From positions 4,556,908 through 4,620,907 of the forward strand of contig CP128386.1 in the NCBI GenBank assembly GCA_030345135.1: 64,000 nucleotides of DNA, written 5' to 3'. The notes beneath the pieces were generated by a model. The model was not told where the DNA came from. It made no database searches and worked only from the letters and a program-made list of their open reading frames with translations. Positions 42,850 through 52,880 of this stretch are shown here, in pieces; positions within the stretch are counted from its first letter, which is position 1; each line of letters opens with the position of its first letter. This DNA comes from Chitinophagaceae bacterium DXS. Lineage in GTDB: Bacteria > Bacteroidota > Bacteroidia > Chitinophagales > Chitinophagaceae. The position numbers and the translations under genes are program-made.

Positions 42850-45657
42850 CTAACGGCTAATGAGTATACGTCTGCTAAAGCTTTGTTTCTTTTCATCTAT
42901 TGCAATAACATAGTACATGCCGGGTGCGTAGCTGGCAACCTCAAAGGAGGCAAATAACCGGCTTTTTATGGTTTGCATCTTTTGAGACTGCAGTACCTGG
43001 CCGGATTGTGTTCTTAGTTCCATAATGAATTTGCCGTCGTTTAAACTGTTTATGGAAATATTTATTTTTTCTTTCGCCGGGTTCGGATAAACAGAGAAGT
43101 CTGTTATTTCAGCGATCGATGGCGCTTGTTGAGGCGCTAGCTGTACGCTCTTGGCTACAACCTGGCTGCCGCAGGCGTTAGATGCTTTTACTGATATCTT
43201 TCCAGGCATGTCATTCCATGTTATTGTTATAGCATTGGTATTTTTGCCTGATGTGATGGTGGTGCCGGATGGAACTAACCATTGATAACTGCTCACATTG
43301 TAATCATTTATTACGCTAAACATTAATCCTGCCTCGTTACTATTTACAACAGACGGACCGTCGATCGGCGACGGCTGGGCGGGTGCTTCCCTGGTTACAG
43401 TTATTTTAATGTAGTTGCTTGTAATGGGAACAATGGCGCAATTCCTTGCTAAGTTCAATATACAGGCTACCGAATCACCCGTTGCCGGTGTATTGTTTGT
43501 ATAAGTATCGCTGTTCGTTCCAACATAAGCGTTGTTTTTTATCCATTGATAACTTGCTGAAGAGTCTCCATTGGTGATTGTTGCCTTAAATGTAACGGGG
43601 GTATTTTTACATACGTCAGTTTTGGTTGTTGAGATCTTAATCGTTGGCTTTAAAACCTCGTCAATATGAGCAGTAATCACATTGCTCTTCATTTTAAGGG
43701 TGTTTGTGGTAAGCACAGCCCAAACGCTATCACCTTCTAAAAGGCGTGTTGTTCTGTATTCTGCATTTCTGTTACCTACTCTTACGCCATTTTTAAACCA
43801 GTCGTAGTAAGCGCCGGACGGTTGATTGCGGATGATTGTTTTGAACAAAGTAGTCTCTTCCTTGCAACCAGATGAAGGTAAAGTTGATTTTATACTTATA
43901 GAGGTAGCTGTGCTATAAGTGAACTTGTTATACACGGCTGTGCCTGCAGCTGAAGTTACTTTAACAACGCCGGTTGCGCCGCCACCCACAACTGCTTTTA
44001 TTTTAGAGTCAGATAGTATACTAAACATCTGTACTGCACTGTCGCCGAGGGTAATGCTTGAAACGCCGGAAAGATAGTTACCGTTGATAGTGATGGTATC
44101 GCGAATTCCACCCGTCGGAGTTACATGCGTTATAACCGGAGTTTGTGACGAAGTTTTTACCTGGTTTTTAAGTATATAGGTCTCGTAACGGGTGCTGTAG
44201 GTGTGATAGCCCACAACTATATCAGGTTTTGCATCATTGTCAATGTCATTTACGCAATTTATATAGTTGAAATTTCCGTCGTTATAAAGGATGGCAGGAT
44301 CGAATGCGATGTTGCCATTCATTCCCGTATTCTTTAATAGAGCGATTGTTGTATTGTCTTCACTGTACTGTCCGAAAGTCTGGATGTCTGCTTTTCCATC
44401 ACCATTGAGATCATTAAGTAATACCTGGAGCGGAAAGCTGCCGGTGGGGAAAGTAATGGCGGGCGAGAAGATTATTGTTCCTGCCGTCCCATTGTTTTGC
44501 AAAACAGAAACGGTGTTGTTATGAACGTCGGTTACTGCAAGGTCTGGTTTCAGGTCTCCGTTTACGTCGCCAACTGCAACATCCCAGGATGTGTTTGTTC
44601 CAATATAGAGTGAGTGGTATTCAAATATAAAATTGCCGGGTGTAGAGTTGTTTTTAACAATGTCTACATATTGATTTCCGTTCGCACCGAGTGCATCAAT
44701 TTTGCCATCGGCGTCAATATCGCCAAACTCTATATGGGAGTTAGCGCCACGCAGAAAGAAACTGGCAGAAGTTGTTGTTGAAAAAGAGATTTTTCCATTG
44801 GCGCTCGTGTTTCTGAATATCTTCCAGTCTGCAATATCAACGCCTATAAAATCAGCCAGTCCATCGCCATCAATATCGTGAACATAGCTGGTATAGTTTA
44901 AGCGTTCATTTACTTTGAAGTCAACTGGTGGTTCAAATTGAATCTTACCGGAGGTGCTTATGTTCTTGTACACTTTAATTATGGAATCATATCGTGCGGA
45001 AAGGACCAGGTCAGGTCTTCCGTCCCCGTCCAGGTCAGTCAATGCATTTTCTCCCAGGTAAAAGGCGGGGCTCTGTGGTAGCTTAAATGTGCCGGAAAGC
45101 TTGAAATTAACATAGCCGGCCGACCCCATGTTTCTATAGAAGGAAAGGGTGGAGAAATCATAGTAAACGCCGTTAAATTGTCTTGAAGAAGATATTACCA
45201 GCATATCCAATCTTCCGTCGCCGTCGAGATCTTTAAATGCGGTGCCTGAATTGGGTACAATTGGTGCTGCTGTGCCAAATGCACCTTGAGAAAGGTCCCC
45301 GTTGTCGGTGAATGTAAAAATGAAATTGTCTTTTGAACGCCCGGTCCTGGAATTAGCAGTTACACTGATTGGTCCGTAGCTGGCTCCGGTTGGCACCGTA
45401 ACGGTAAGTGATGTTGCTGACGCTCTCGAGACAATGGCGCGTGCGGCACCAAAATAAACAGTATTGCCCTGGGTTGTAGATGCAAAATATTGCCCTTGTA
45501 TGGTTACAGTAGTTCCTTTTGCTCCTTGCAGGGGAGTGAATGATGTAATCACGGGCTGTTGCGTCGAAGCAGAATGGGTAAAGAATAACAGGCTTATGCA
45601 AGCAAGTAGTTTAGATGGCTGCAGTTTACACCACAGTTGGGTTGATGTTTTCTTCAT
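42850..45657 (-). CDS. TIG/FG-GAP surface protein with T9SS sorting domain
   Basis: A 935-residue secreted protein: signal peptide (about 1-32), IPT/TIG domain (33-118; PVITSFTPLQGAKGTTVTIQ), FG-GAP/VCBS repeats (about 140-505; DLDGDGRLDM, DLDGDGRPDLVL, DIDADGKIDALG, DVNGDLKPDLAV, DLNGDGKADIQT), a second TIG (515-590), Ig-like/PKD-like domains (600-830; YQWIKNNAYVGTNSDTY) and a type A T9SS sorting domain (about 850-935; FSVYPNPAKEKINIS ... GMYYVIAIDEKKQSFSRRIL). It should be secreted by the type IX system and anchored to the cell surface. It has the same architecture as the gene at 52881 and faces the opposite way. Its binding target is unknown. Confidence 0.88.
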   Translation of the reverse strand: MKKTSTQLWCKLQPSKLLACISLLFFTHSASTQQPVITSFTPLQGAKGTTVTIQGQYFASTTQGNTVYFGAARAIVSRASATSLTVTVPTGASYGPISVTANSRTGRSKDNFIFTFTDNGDLSQGAFGTAAPIVPNSGTAFKDLDGDGRLDMLVISSSRQFNGVYYDFSTLSFYRNMGSAGYVNFKLSGTFKLPQSPAFYLGENALTDLDGDGRPDLVLSARYDSIIKVYKNISTSGKIQFEPPVDFKVNERLNYTSYVHDIDGDGLADFIGVDIADWKIFRNTSANGKISFSTTTSASFFLRGANSHIEFGDIDADGKIDALGANGNQYVDIVKNNSTPGNFIFEYHSLYIGTNTSWDVAVGDVNGDLKPDLAVTDVHNNTVSVLQNNGTAGTIIFSPAITFPTGSFPLQVLLNDLNGDGKADIQTFGQYSEDNTTIALLKNTGMNGNIAFDPAILYNDGNFNYINCVNDIDNDAKPDIVVGYHTYSTRYETYILKNQVKTSSQTPVITHVTPTGGIRDTITINGNYLSGVSSITLGDSAVQMFSILSDSKIKAVVGGGATGVVKVTSAAGTAVYNKFTYSTATSISIKSTLPSSGCKEETTLFKTIIRNQPSGAYYDWFKNGVRVGNRNAEYRTTRLLEGDSVWAVLTTNTLKMKSNVITAHIDEVLKPTIKISTTKTDVCKNTPVTFKATITNGDSSASYQWIKNNAYVGTNSDTYTNNTPATGDSVACILNLARNCAIVPITSNYIKITVTREAPAQPSPIDGPSVVNSNEAGLMFSVINDYNVSSYQWLVPSGTTITSGKNTNAITITWNDMPGKISVKASNACGSQVVAKSVQLAPQQAPSIAEITDFSVYPNPAKEKINISINSLNDGKFIMELRTQSGQVLQSQKMQTIKSRLFASFEVASYAPGMYYVIAIDEKKQSFSRRILISR

Positions 45658-45923
45658 CGTAATTTATTTTAGGTTAATATGGGCTGATCAGCAGGTGTTG
45701 GAAGTTCAAAAGGCGACAAACAGAGCAATGCTCCGGAATTATACAGTATTGCTAAATATGGGGTCAGGTAAAGCTAGATAATTTGAAAAGGATTGTCAAG
45801 AGCAAAATGTGTCTGCCAGATCGTTGGGTTAAATTGCTAACTCGCAGTGGCTGAGTTGTGAAAAAGCGAGGTTTACGTGTTTGCCATTGATGACATCATT
45901 GAGAAGCTAAAAACATAAGCCTC

Positions 45924-45977
45924 TGGAAACGGGAAGTAATTTTATCGCAATTGGAAACGGGAAGTAATTTTATCGCA
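45924..45977. repeat. 28-base tandem repeat, two copies
   Basis: TGGAAACGGGAAGTAATTTT followed by ATCGCAAT occurs twice in direct succession, the second copy being exact up to its last two bases. It is unrelated to the heptamer families. Confidence 0.8.
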
Positions 45978-46267
45978 GTATTTTTATGCAACTAATGTTC
46001 TCTATGTCAGCAGCCCACCCGACGTTTTGGATCATCAGATAAACCATGCCCTCAATTAGAATTGCAATATTTTTTAACAAGAATCGGAAGCACCTGTCTT
46101 AACCAGGACGGGCGTTTTTACATCCCGACTATTAAAACAAAAATAAATCTGCAATTTCATCTAAACTGTGTAGATAGTTATTGATGTCTACTGTATAAAA
46201 GAGATATAAAAGTGTACTTGTGATTCTAAGCTTTACCGGCGCAATTTCAGGAGTTTTTTAAAAGAAG

Positions 46268-46330
46268 AAACCCCTTGATTGCCAAGGGGTTCTTTCGTAG
46301 GGAAAGTGGGAACACAGTCGAATCTTTTAT
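46268..46330. repeat. tRNA 3'-end-like scar with terminator hairpin
   Basis: ACCCCTTGATTGCCAAGGGG then TTCTTTCGTAG (46268-46300) closely matches the hairpin that ends the tRNA-Met transcript at 61773-61804 (three mismatches and one gap). On the minus strand the bases just before it read TTCGACT ... CCCACTTTCCCTA, like a T-loop plus the 3' acceptor half of a tRNA, but no 5' half is present. It looks like the leftover of a tRNA 3' end, as left by an integrating element. Confidence 0.5.
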
Positions 46331-46737
46331 GGAAATAGCCGATGTTTTTAATGTTGCGATCTGAGATATAAATCGGTGATTAGACAGAAACTTAGGGCAT
46401 ATTCTCTGCTCCTTCAACTTTTTTGGCCAATAGATATTTTGCAAGCAGGGGGCTAGAAAATACAGCGCAAGTTTTTTGAACCTATCCTAGACCCTTGTAT
46501 TTCAACGCAAAAAAGAAGGGACGCAAAACAAACCGTTTAATAAATAGCCCACATTTTAGCTATACAGACTTGTGCTATCAATAGTATTATTGTATTTTGT
46601 TATTCCTACATACTGACACAGAGCTTGGTTAACGTACCTGTAACTAGCAGCATGCCCTTCGTTGCATCTATACATAAAATTTCAACCAGCCGCACTACTG
46701 ATGAAACAGTATATCTCAACACTTTAAATCTTTTGAA

Positions 46738-49700
46738 ATGAAACTTTTTACCCAACACATTTTGACAATGCTTTTTCAGGTCTGCTTACTTGCATTTGCA
46801 TACAAAACAAACAGCCAACCCCAAATACAATCAGTTGCACCAACCTCGGGTGCGATTGGAACAACCGTAACTATTAAAGGCTCGAATTTTAACCCTGACA
46901 AAGGAAAGAATATGATATTCTTTGGGCCGGTAAAAACTGTACCGGAAAATGCAACAACAACAGAAATTGTAGTGAAGGTTCCCGCAGGAGCTTGTAGTGG
47001 ACCTATTTCAATAACTACAGACCACCTTATCGGCATTAGCCCATCTTTATTCTTTATTACTTTTCCAGGAGATGACATTCTTAGACCAGCTTCATTCGCT
47101 GAACCAATCAAGATCAGCAAGCAGTCCTCCGCACTTCATGTATTCACCAATGACGTTGACGGTGACGGTAAAGAAGACATTATTGTGCAGCATGACGTAG
47201 GTTTCTCTGTAATTCCAAATGCTTCATTAAACAACAACGTTAGTTTCTCGCGCCCCGTTGATTTTCCGTCGATAAAAGCTTCGCTAGGTATGCAAATTGC
47301 CGATCTGGATGGCGATGGAAAAACAGACATTGTTGTGTCCAACTGGTATGAAAATACTTTGACCATTTATCGAAACACAAGTGAGCCAGGCAAGTTCTCG
47401 TTTGCGCCCGGATTTGACATAGCGACGGAAAGAAATCCAAGAGAGCTGACTATTAATGATTTTGACGGCGACGGCAGAATGGATATTATCGTTATCAATA
47501 GTAACGCATTTACCATCTCACTATTTCACAACGAAGGTGCTAATAACGATAGAGCGATCAATTTTACTTTGCAAGAGTCTATACCCACCAATGGTTTGGT
47601 AAGTCTTTTCTCTGATGATCTCGATGGCGATAACAAGCCAGAATTATGCTTGTCCACTGTAGATCTCCAGGTATTGAGAAATATCAGTACAAAAGGAAAG
47701 ATCTCTTTTGGCGAAACTGTCAACCTTCCCGTGGGCGTTTTAGTATCCTCATTGGTATCGACTGATCTGGATCTTGATGGAAAAAAAGACCTTGTTGCTG
47801 CTAATGCCCATGACAGCATGGTCTCTATTTTTCACAATATCGGAACGGTCGGCCACATCAATTTCGAAGATAGGATCGATTCTTCAGCAGCATGGTCGAA
47901 TACTGTTTTAGTGAGCGACTTTAACGGCGATGGCAGACCTGAGATCGTTACAAGGGAATATTTCAATAATATCGGCATCATTCAAAACAATAGCCTGCCG
48001 GGTAAACTAAACTTTATTCCAAAGATCATGTACCCTTTACAGGGCGGAGCAAACGGATTTGCCCAGGGGGATTTTGATGGAGATGGGAAACCTGATCTGG
48101 TAGTGGTAAACAGTGATCTCTATGTTATGCGTAATTTATCAAAACCAGGCGTAGCAAGAGACACAGTGATCGCTCCGGGTAAATTCAAGTACCAGGATCC
48201 CCTCGGTTTCGTTGTTGGAAAACCAGTAACACCAATTTATCCGTTGAGATCAATTGAACCTTTAGCTTTCAATGGCGTTGCTTCGAGCGTTACGGGTGAT
48301 CATTTAGGTAACTTATACATAACTGATTACAAGGATCATTCAGTAAAAAAAATAACAGCCTCCACTAATGTTGTTAGTACAATTGCAACTGATCTTCTTT
48401 TCCCTAAGGGCATTTGCGTTGATAAAGAGAACAATGTATACGTAACCGATTCGAAGGCCAACTCCGTAAAGGAGATATCAGCGACAGGCGAAATAACCAT
48501 TATAGCATCTGGTCTTAATTCTCCAGTGGGCGCCGAGATAGACGATAACGGCAACATATATGTAGCAGACCTTAATAATGGTGCCATTAAAAAAATAGAT
48601 GCTACAACTCACGCCATAACACCAATTGTAGCATTTCCGGTGCCTCGGTATTTTGCCGTGGATGGGCCAGGGAATATTTATTACTTACAGTATCCTTTCC
48701 AGGAGGTTAAAATGTATTCTGTTTCTGATGGTTCTATTAAAACTATTCTAACCTCTTCTACCTGGTTCACAAGCATTGCGACAGACGTATTTGGAAATGT
48801 ATTTGTGCTTGACAATAAGGGCATGGATGTTAAAGAAATAGTTGCGGGAACTAACCATGTAATAACTATAGCTAAAGGGGAGTATAATTCTTTTGATTTA
48901 GGTACAGATGGAATTGGAAACGTGTTTTATGTGGACCTTGCAGGACAAGTAAGCAAAGTTGTATCACCGGGAACTGATGTTCGCTTTACAGTTAAGCCTA
49001 CCTTGGTGCCCGGCCTTTCTATTAACGACAGTACCGGTGCCATAAGCGGCACTCCGTATACGCGCAGCCAGTATGTAAAATATATCGTTACCGCTGCCAA
49101 TTTAAAAGGAAGCGTAACAGATACGGTCGCAATAAAAATAACTCTTCTCAATGCTCCCGGTAATTTTGCTTATAATAAGAATAATGCGTTTGTGCAGGGG
49201 CAGGTTATCAGCCCACTTTCTACTACTTTCACACAGCCGGGAAATATTAGCGTAGTTGGTTCTAACATTTTTCAACCCCAATCCGGTACAGTAGATGCAA
49301 AGCACAATGTATATGTATTGCAGAAGGGTGCAACCAAAGTGACGAAGATAGATGCACTAACAGGCAACATCTCTGGTTTAGGTTCTGGCTTAATCAATCC
49401 TGTGGACATCTCTATAGATACATCGGGCAATATTTATGTGGCTGACGCGGGAGATCAGACAATTAAAAAAATAACCGTGTCAACAGGACAAACAAATAAA
49501 GTTAAGGCGGGCTTTAAGGATCTGCGATGTATAGCGCTTGATATGCCAGGCAATATTTTTGCCGCTGATGGAATGAACGGTACAGTGCAAAAAATCGCCA
49601 TCCCAAATGCACGTATGACCACCATTGCTACCGGATTAAAAAACACTTCTGACCTGGCTGTTGATGTTGAAGGCAATATATATGTGGCCAACAGCGCCAA

Positions 49701-52700
49701 TGATACCATCAAAAAAATAGCCGTTCCTGATTACCAGGTAACAAGTATAGTCGGCAATTTCAGCGGTGTGTCAGGAATTACGGTCGATGCTGCAGGCAAC
49801 ATATTTGTAGCAGATAACGGTAATACGATAAAGAAGATTTTAAAAGCAAATGGAACTACAACTGAGCTCGGCAGTGGTTTCAGTATGGCAGCGGATGTGG
49901 CTGTTGATTTTTCGGGCAACGTGTATATTTGCGACGAGGGAAATAATGCAGTAAAAGTTATTGCAGGCGAGGGAAATTCCGTAAGCTCCTATGCCATAAG
50001 TCCTGCATTGCCAAGGGGGCTGACGCTCAATCCAAAGACGGGCAAAATATCAGGTATCCCTGCTATAATCAGCCCTGCTACAAAATATACAGTTACAGGC
50101 ACCAATCCAGCGGGCAGTGTGATGACTACATTGGTTATAAAAGTATTTCAATATGCTCCGGCCGATTTTACGTATAGCACGCCAGATGTTTTCATTAAAA
50201 ATCAACCTGTGCAATTTTTATCACCGGAATTTGTATCACCAAACACAGTTACAACAATTGCCACAGGCTTCAACAACCCTTCAGGTATTGCTCTTGATGA
50301 TTCTGAAAACATTTATATAGCGGATACATATAACAACCGTATTCAAAAGATCGCAGGAGGAACAGTGATCAATATCACTTCCGGATTTAATGCGCCAACA
50401 GCTATAGCAATTGATATAGCCGGCAATATATACGTGGCTGATAAAAACAATAACGCGATAAAAAAGATAAGCAAAACAGATGGCACTGTTACATCTATTG
50501 GAAGCGGCTTTAGCGGACCAGAAGGAGTTGCTGTAGATGCAGCTGGCAATATATATATCGCTGATTCGAAACACAACGCCGTTAAGAAAATCGAAGCATC
50601 AGACGGAAGTATTAGTACGCTAGGTTTAGGGTTCAATCATCCTACGGGAATAACTATCGACATTTTTGGCAACGTATATGTAGCAGATCAGGGTAACAAC
50701 GCCGTTAAGGAAATTTCATTTTCAACAGGAATGACTGAAATATTAGCATCCGGATTGAATAAGCCGCATAGCGTTACAGTTGATACGGCGGGCAATGTAT
50801 TTGTGACTGACACTTATAACGACGCTATCAAAAAAATTGCGGTCAATACCATGCAGCTCACAACAATTGCAAGCAACCTTCATGATCCAGCCGGTGTTGC
50901 ATTAGATGGTTCTGGCAATGTTTACGTAGCTGATACAAAAAGCAATTCCATCAAAAAAATATCATCCACTGGTGGTCCTGCAAAATTATTTACCATAAGC
51001 CCAGGATTAACACCGGGACTGCGCATAAATAAATTTACCGGCGAAATAAGTGGCAACCCGGCAACTATAGCCGATGCTATAACTTATACGGTAACTGCAA
51101 GTAATTCAGCCGGCAGTTCCAGCGCAAAGCTGGTTATTAAAGTAACCACATTTGCACCCGGTAATTTCAAATATAATAGTCCAAATCAATTTATTGCGGG
51201 ACAGTCTATAACGCCTATATCACCTGAGCCTGTACCTGAAGGAACCGTACAAACAGTTAAAGGTGGATTAGAAGGGCCCAACGGCGTAGCTATAGATAAC
51301 AGGGGCAATCTATATGTGGCAGAATCCGGCAAAACAACTATTACCAGGATTGATGCTACTTCAAAGGCTACCACAAACCTGGGATACGGTTTCAATCATC
51401 CCGAAGGGATTGCACTTGACTCTGCAGGAAATGTATATGTAGCAGACACCTATAACAGTGCTGTTAAAAAAATATCCGCATCAAACGGAAATGTTACAAC
51501 ACTCGGCAGCGGCTTTAACAGGCCTGTTGCTGTAACTGTAGACGGAACAGGCAACGTTTTTGTCGCCGATCTATACGCAGGTGTTAAAAAAATAAATATG
51601 TCTAACAACAGTGTGACGAAGATTCTATCCAACTATAATTTTATCAATCCAAGAGCCATAGCAGTTGACAATAAAGACGAAGTGTTAGTAATAGCTTCAC
51701 AGGCAGATGCCCCGGAATATAACGTTGTAATAAAAATAACACCTTCGGGACAAACAGTTGTATTTGAGTCAAGCCTGGATGAGCCTCGCGGGCTGGCACA
51801 GGATGCAGGTAACGATCTGTATGTGTCTTACAGTAATCCAAAAATTGTTAAGAGGCTATCTGCATACGATGGACCTTTAACCTTTATCGGCACAGAAGCG
51901 CAAACAGCCAAAGGCATTTCGGTGGATGCTGCGGGCAACGTTTTTCTGGCGGATTCTGCAAGTAATTCCGTAATAAAAATTATTGCCAAAGGAGGCACAG
52001 CAAATTCATATAGCATCAGACCTGCGTTGCCGAAGGGACTTTCCTTCAATAAGAAAACAGGTATAATCAGTGGCACCCCTGCTAAAATTGATACTGTTAC
52101 AACTTATATTGTTACCGCAACTAATAGTATTGGCTATTGCGAAGATTCGATAGTGATAAGTGTTGTGGACAAGGCATTAATTGCTTCAACAATCAGCTTG
52201 CGGAGTTTTGATGGAGGCACAATAGAATGGACAACAACTACAGAGAAAGGAATCAGACAATATAAAATAGAAGGATCTTCAAATGGAAAATTTTTTAAGC
52301 CTATAGCAACTATTCCTGCACGAAACAGCAGCAACAAAGAAGTTTATGCTTTTAGTGATAGGCAAACTTCAACAGGCATTAAATACTATCGCATAGAAGC
52401 CATTAACTACGATGGCACTTCCAATTACAGCAATCTAACAGAAGGCAAGAAGACAACTGATAATTTCTCCATCACACTTTATCCTAACCCAATACAAGCA
52501 GGTGCGGAGTTGCATATTACGTGCAGAAATTTGTCAGAGGGAAAATATGTATTGGCGTTGTACGATATGCAAGGCAAGTTATTAACAAAAGAAGCAATGC
52601 AGCATTCAGGAGATATTTTGACCCGCACAATTAACTTACCAAGGACTATTGCGGCGGGTAATTACAGGCTCATAATCATTGATGAAAAAAACACCAGGTA

Positions 52701-52725
52701 CACCAAACAACTAATGATTGAATAA
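46738..52725 (+). CDS. Giant surface protein: TIG, FG-GAP, four NHL/putative-Ig modules, T9SS domain
   Basis: A 1995-residue secreted protein. Signal peptide about 1-26; IPT/TIG at 28-112; FG-GAP repeats at about 130-465 (DVDGDGKEDI, DLDGDGKTDIVV, DFDGDGRMDII, DFDGDGKPDLVV). Then four modules of about 330 residues each (479-805, 806-1139, 1140-1473, 1474-1808). Each module has an entry strand (PGKFKYQDP, PGNFAYNKN, PADFTYSTP, PGNFKYNSP), an NHL beta-propeller with VDxxGNIYVADxxNNAIKKI-type blades, and a putative-Ig domain (LPRGLTLNPKTGKISGIPA type). Residues 1908-1995 form a T9SS sorting domain (SITLYPNPIQAG). Function is unknown; adhesion or glycan binding is plausible. The modules clearly arose by internal duplication. 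Confidence 0.9.
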   Translation: MKLFTQHILTMLFQVCLLAFAYKTNSQPQIQSVAPTSGAIGTTVTIKGSNFNPDKGKNMIFFGPVKTVPENATTTEIVVKVPAGACSGPISITTDHLIGISPSLFFITFPGDDILRPASFAEPIKISKQSSALHVFTNDVDGDGKEDIIVQHDVGFSVIPNASLNNNVSFSRPVDFPSIKASLGMQIADLDGDGKTDIVVSNWYENTLTIYRNTSEPGKFSFAPGFDIATERNPRELTINDFDGDGRMDIIVINSNAFTISLFHNEGANNDRAINFTLQESIPTNGLVSLFSDDLDGDNKPELCLSTVDLQVLRNISTKGKISFGETVNLPVGVLVSSLVSTDLDLDGKKDLVAANAHDSMVSIFHNIGTVGHINFEDRIDSSAAWSNTVLVSDFNGDGRPEIVTREYFNNIGIIQNNSLPGKLNFIPKIMYPLQGGANGFAQGDFDGDGKPDLVVVNSDLYVMRNLSKPGVARDTVIAPGKFKYQDPLGFVVGKPVTPIYPLRSIEPLAFNGVASSVTGDHLGNLYITDYKDHSVKKITASTNVVSTIATDLLFPKGICVDKENNVYVTDSKANSVKEISATGEITIIASGLNSPVGAEIDDNGNIYVADLNNGAIKKIDATTHAITPIVAFPVPRYFAVDGPGNIYYLQYPFQEVKMYSVSDGSIKTILTSSTWFTSIATDVFGNVFVLDNKGMDVKEIVAGTNHVITIAKGEYNSFDLGTDGIGNVFYVDLAGQVSKVVSPGTDVRFTVKPTLVPGLSINDSTGAISGTPYTRSQYVKYIVTAANLKGSVTDTVAIKITLLNAPGNFAYNKNNAFVQGQVISPLSTTFTQPGNISVVGSNIFQPQSGTVDAKHNVYVLQKGATKVTKIDALTGNISGLGSGLINPVDISIDTSGNIYVADAGDQTIKKITVSTGQTNKVKAGFKDLRCIALDMPGNIFAADGMNGTVQKIAIPNARMTTIATGLKNTSDLAVDVEGNIYVANSANDTIKKIAVPDYQVTSIVGNFSGVSGITVDAAGNIFVADNGNTIKKILKANGTTTELGSGFSMAADVAVDFSGNVYICDEGNNAVKVIAGEGNSVSSYAISPALPRGLTLNPKTGKISGIPAIISPATKYTVTGTNPAGSVMTTLVIKVFQYAPADFTYSTPDVFIKNQPVQFLSPEFVSPNTVTTIATGFNNPSGIALDDSENIYIADTYNNRIQKIAGGTVINITSGFNAPTAIAIDIAGNIYVADKNNNAIKKISKTDGTVTSIGSGFSGPEGVAVDAAGNIYIADSKHNAVKKIEASDGSISTLGLGFNHPTGITIDIFGNVYVADQGNNAVKEISFSTGMTEILASGLNKPHSVTVDTAGNVFVTDTYNDAIKKIAVNTMQLTTIASNLHDPAGVALDGSGNVYVADTKSNSIKKISSTGGPAKLFTISPGLTPGLRINKFTGEISGNPATIADAITYTVTASNSAGSSSAKLVIKVTTFAPGNFKYNSPNQFIAGQSITPISPEPVPEGTVQTVKGGLEGPNGVAIDNRGNLYVAESGKTTITRIDATSKATTNLGYGFNHPEGIALDSAGNVYVADTYNSAVKKISASNGNVTTLGSGFNRPVAVTVDGTGNVFVADLYAGVKKINMSNNSVTKILSNYNFINPRAIAVDNKDEVLVIASQADAPEYNVVIKITPSGQTVVFESSLDEPRGLAQDAGNDLYVSYSNPKIVKRLSAYDGPLTFIGTEAQTAKGISVDAAGNVFLADSASNSVIKIIAKGGTANSYSIRPALPKGLSFNKKTGIISGTPAKIDTVTTYIVTATNSIGYCEDSIVISVVDKALIASTISLRSFDGGTIEWTTTTEKGIRQYKIEGSSNGKFFKPIATIPARNSSNKEVYAFSDRQTSTGIKYYRIEAINYDGTSNYSNLTEGKKTTDNFSITLYPNPIQAGAELHITCRNLSEGKYVLALYDMQGKLLTKEAMQHSGDILTRTINLPRTIAAGNYRLIIIDEKNTRYTKQLMIE

Positions 52726-52880
52726 TTACCTGTAATTGATTTTGATCATTTATAAAGTTGAAAGGGTAGTAAAGGAGTGTTTCCTCTGCTGCCTTCTCAC
52801 ACCCTGCCAACGTCATTTCTTTATTTTCCGCTTAGCTACGGATCATAAACGCACTATTAAGAACCGTTAAACTTTTTATT

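Larger units (their letters stand above)
45658..46737. other. Gene-free region with a tandem repeat and a tRNA-like scar
   Basis: No gene is supported in 1080 bases. Visible are a 28-base tandem repeat (45924-45977), the hairpin and tRNA-like remnant at 46268-46330, and AT-rich DNA before the giant gene. A 65-codon minus-strand frame at 46247-46444 crosses the hairpin and has no family resemblance. The region lies between two divergent T9SS genes and must hold both promoters. Confidence 0.55.

Noticed and set aside
46247..46444. 65-residue minus-strand frame
   Set aside because: It runs through the hairpin and tRNA-like scar and has no family resemblance.
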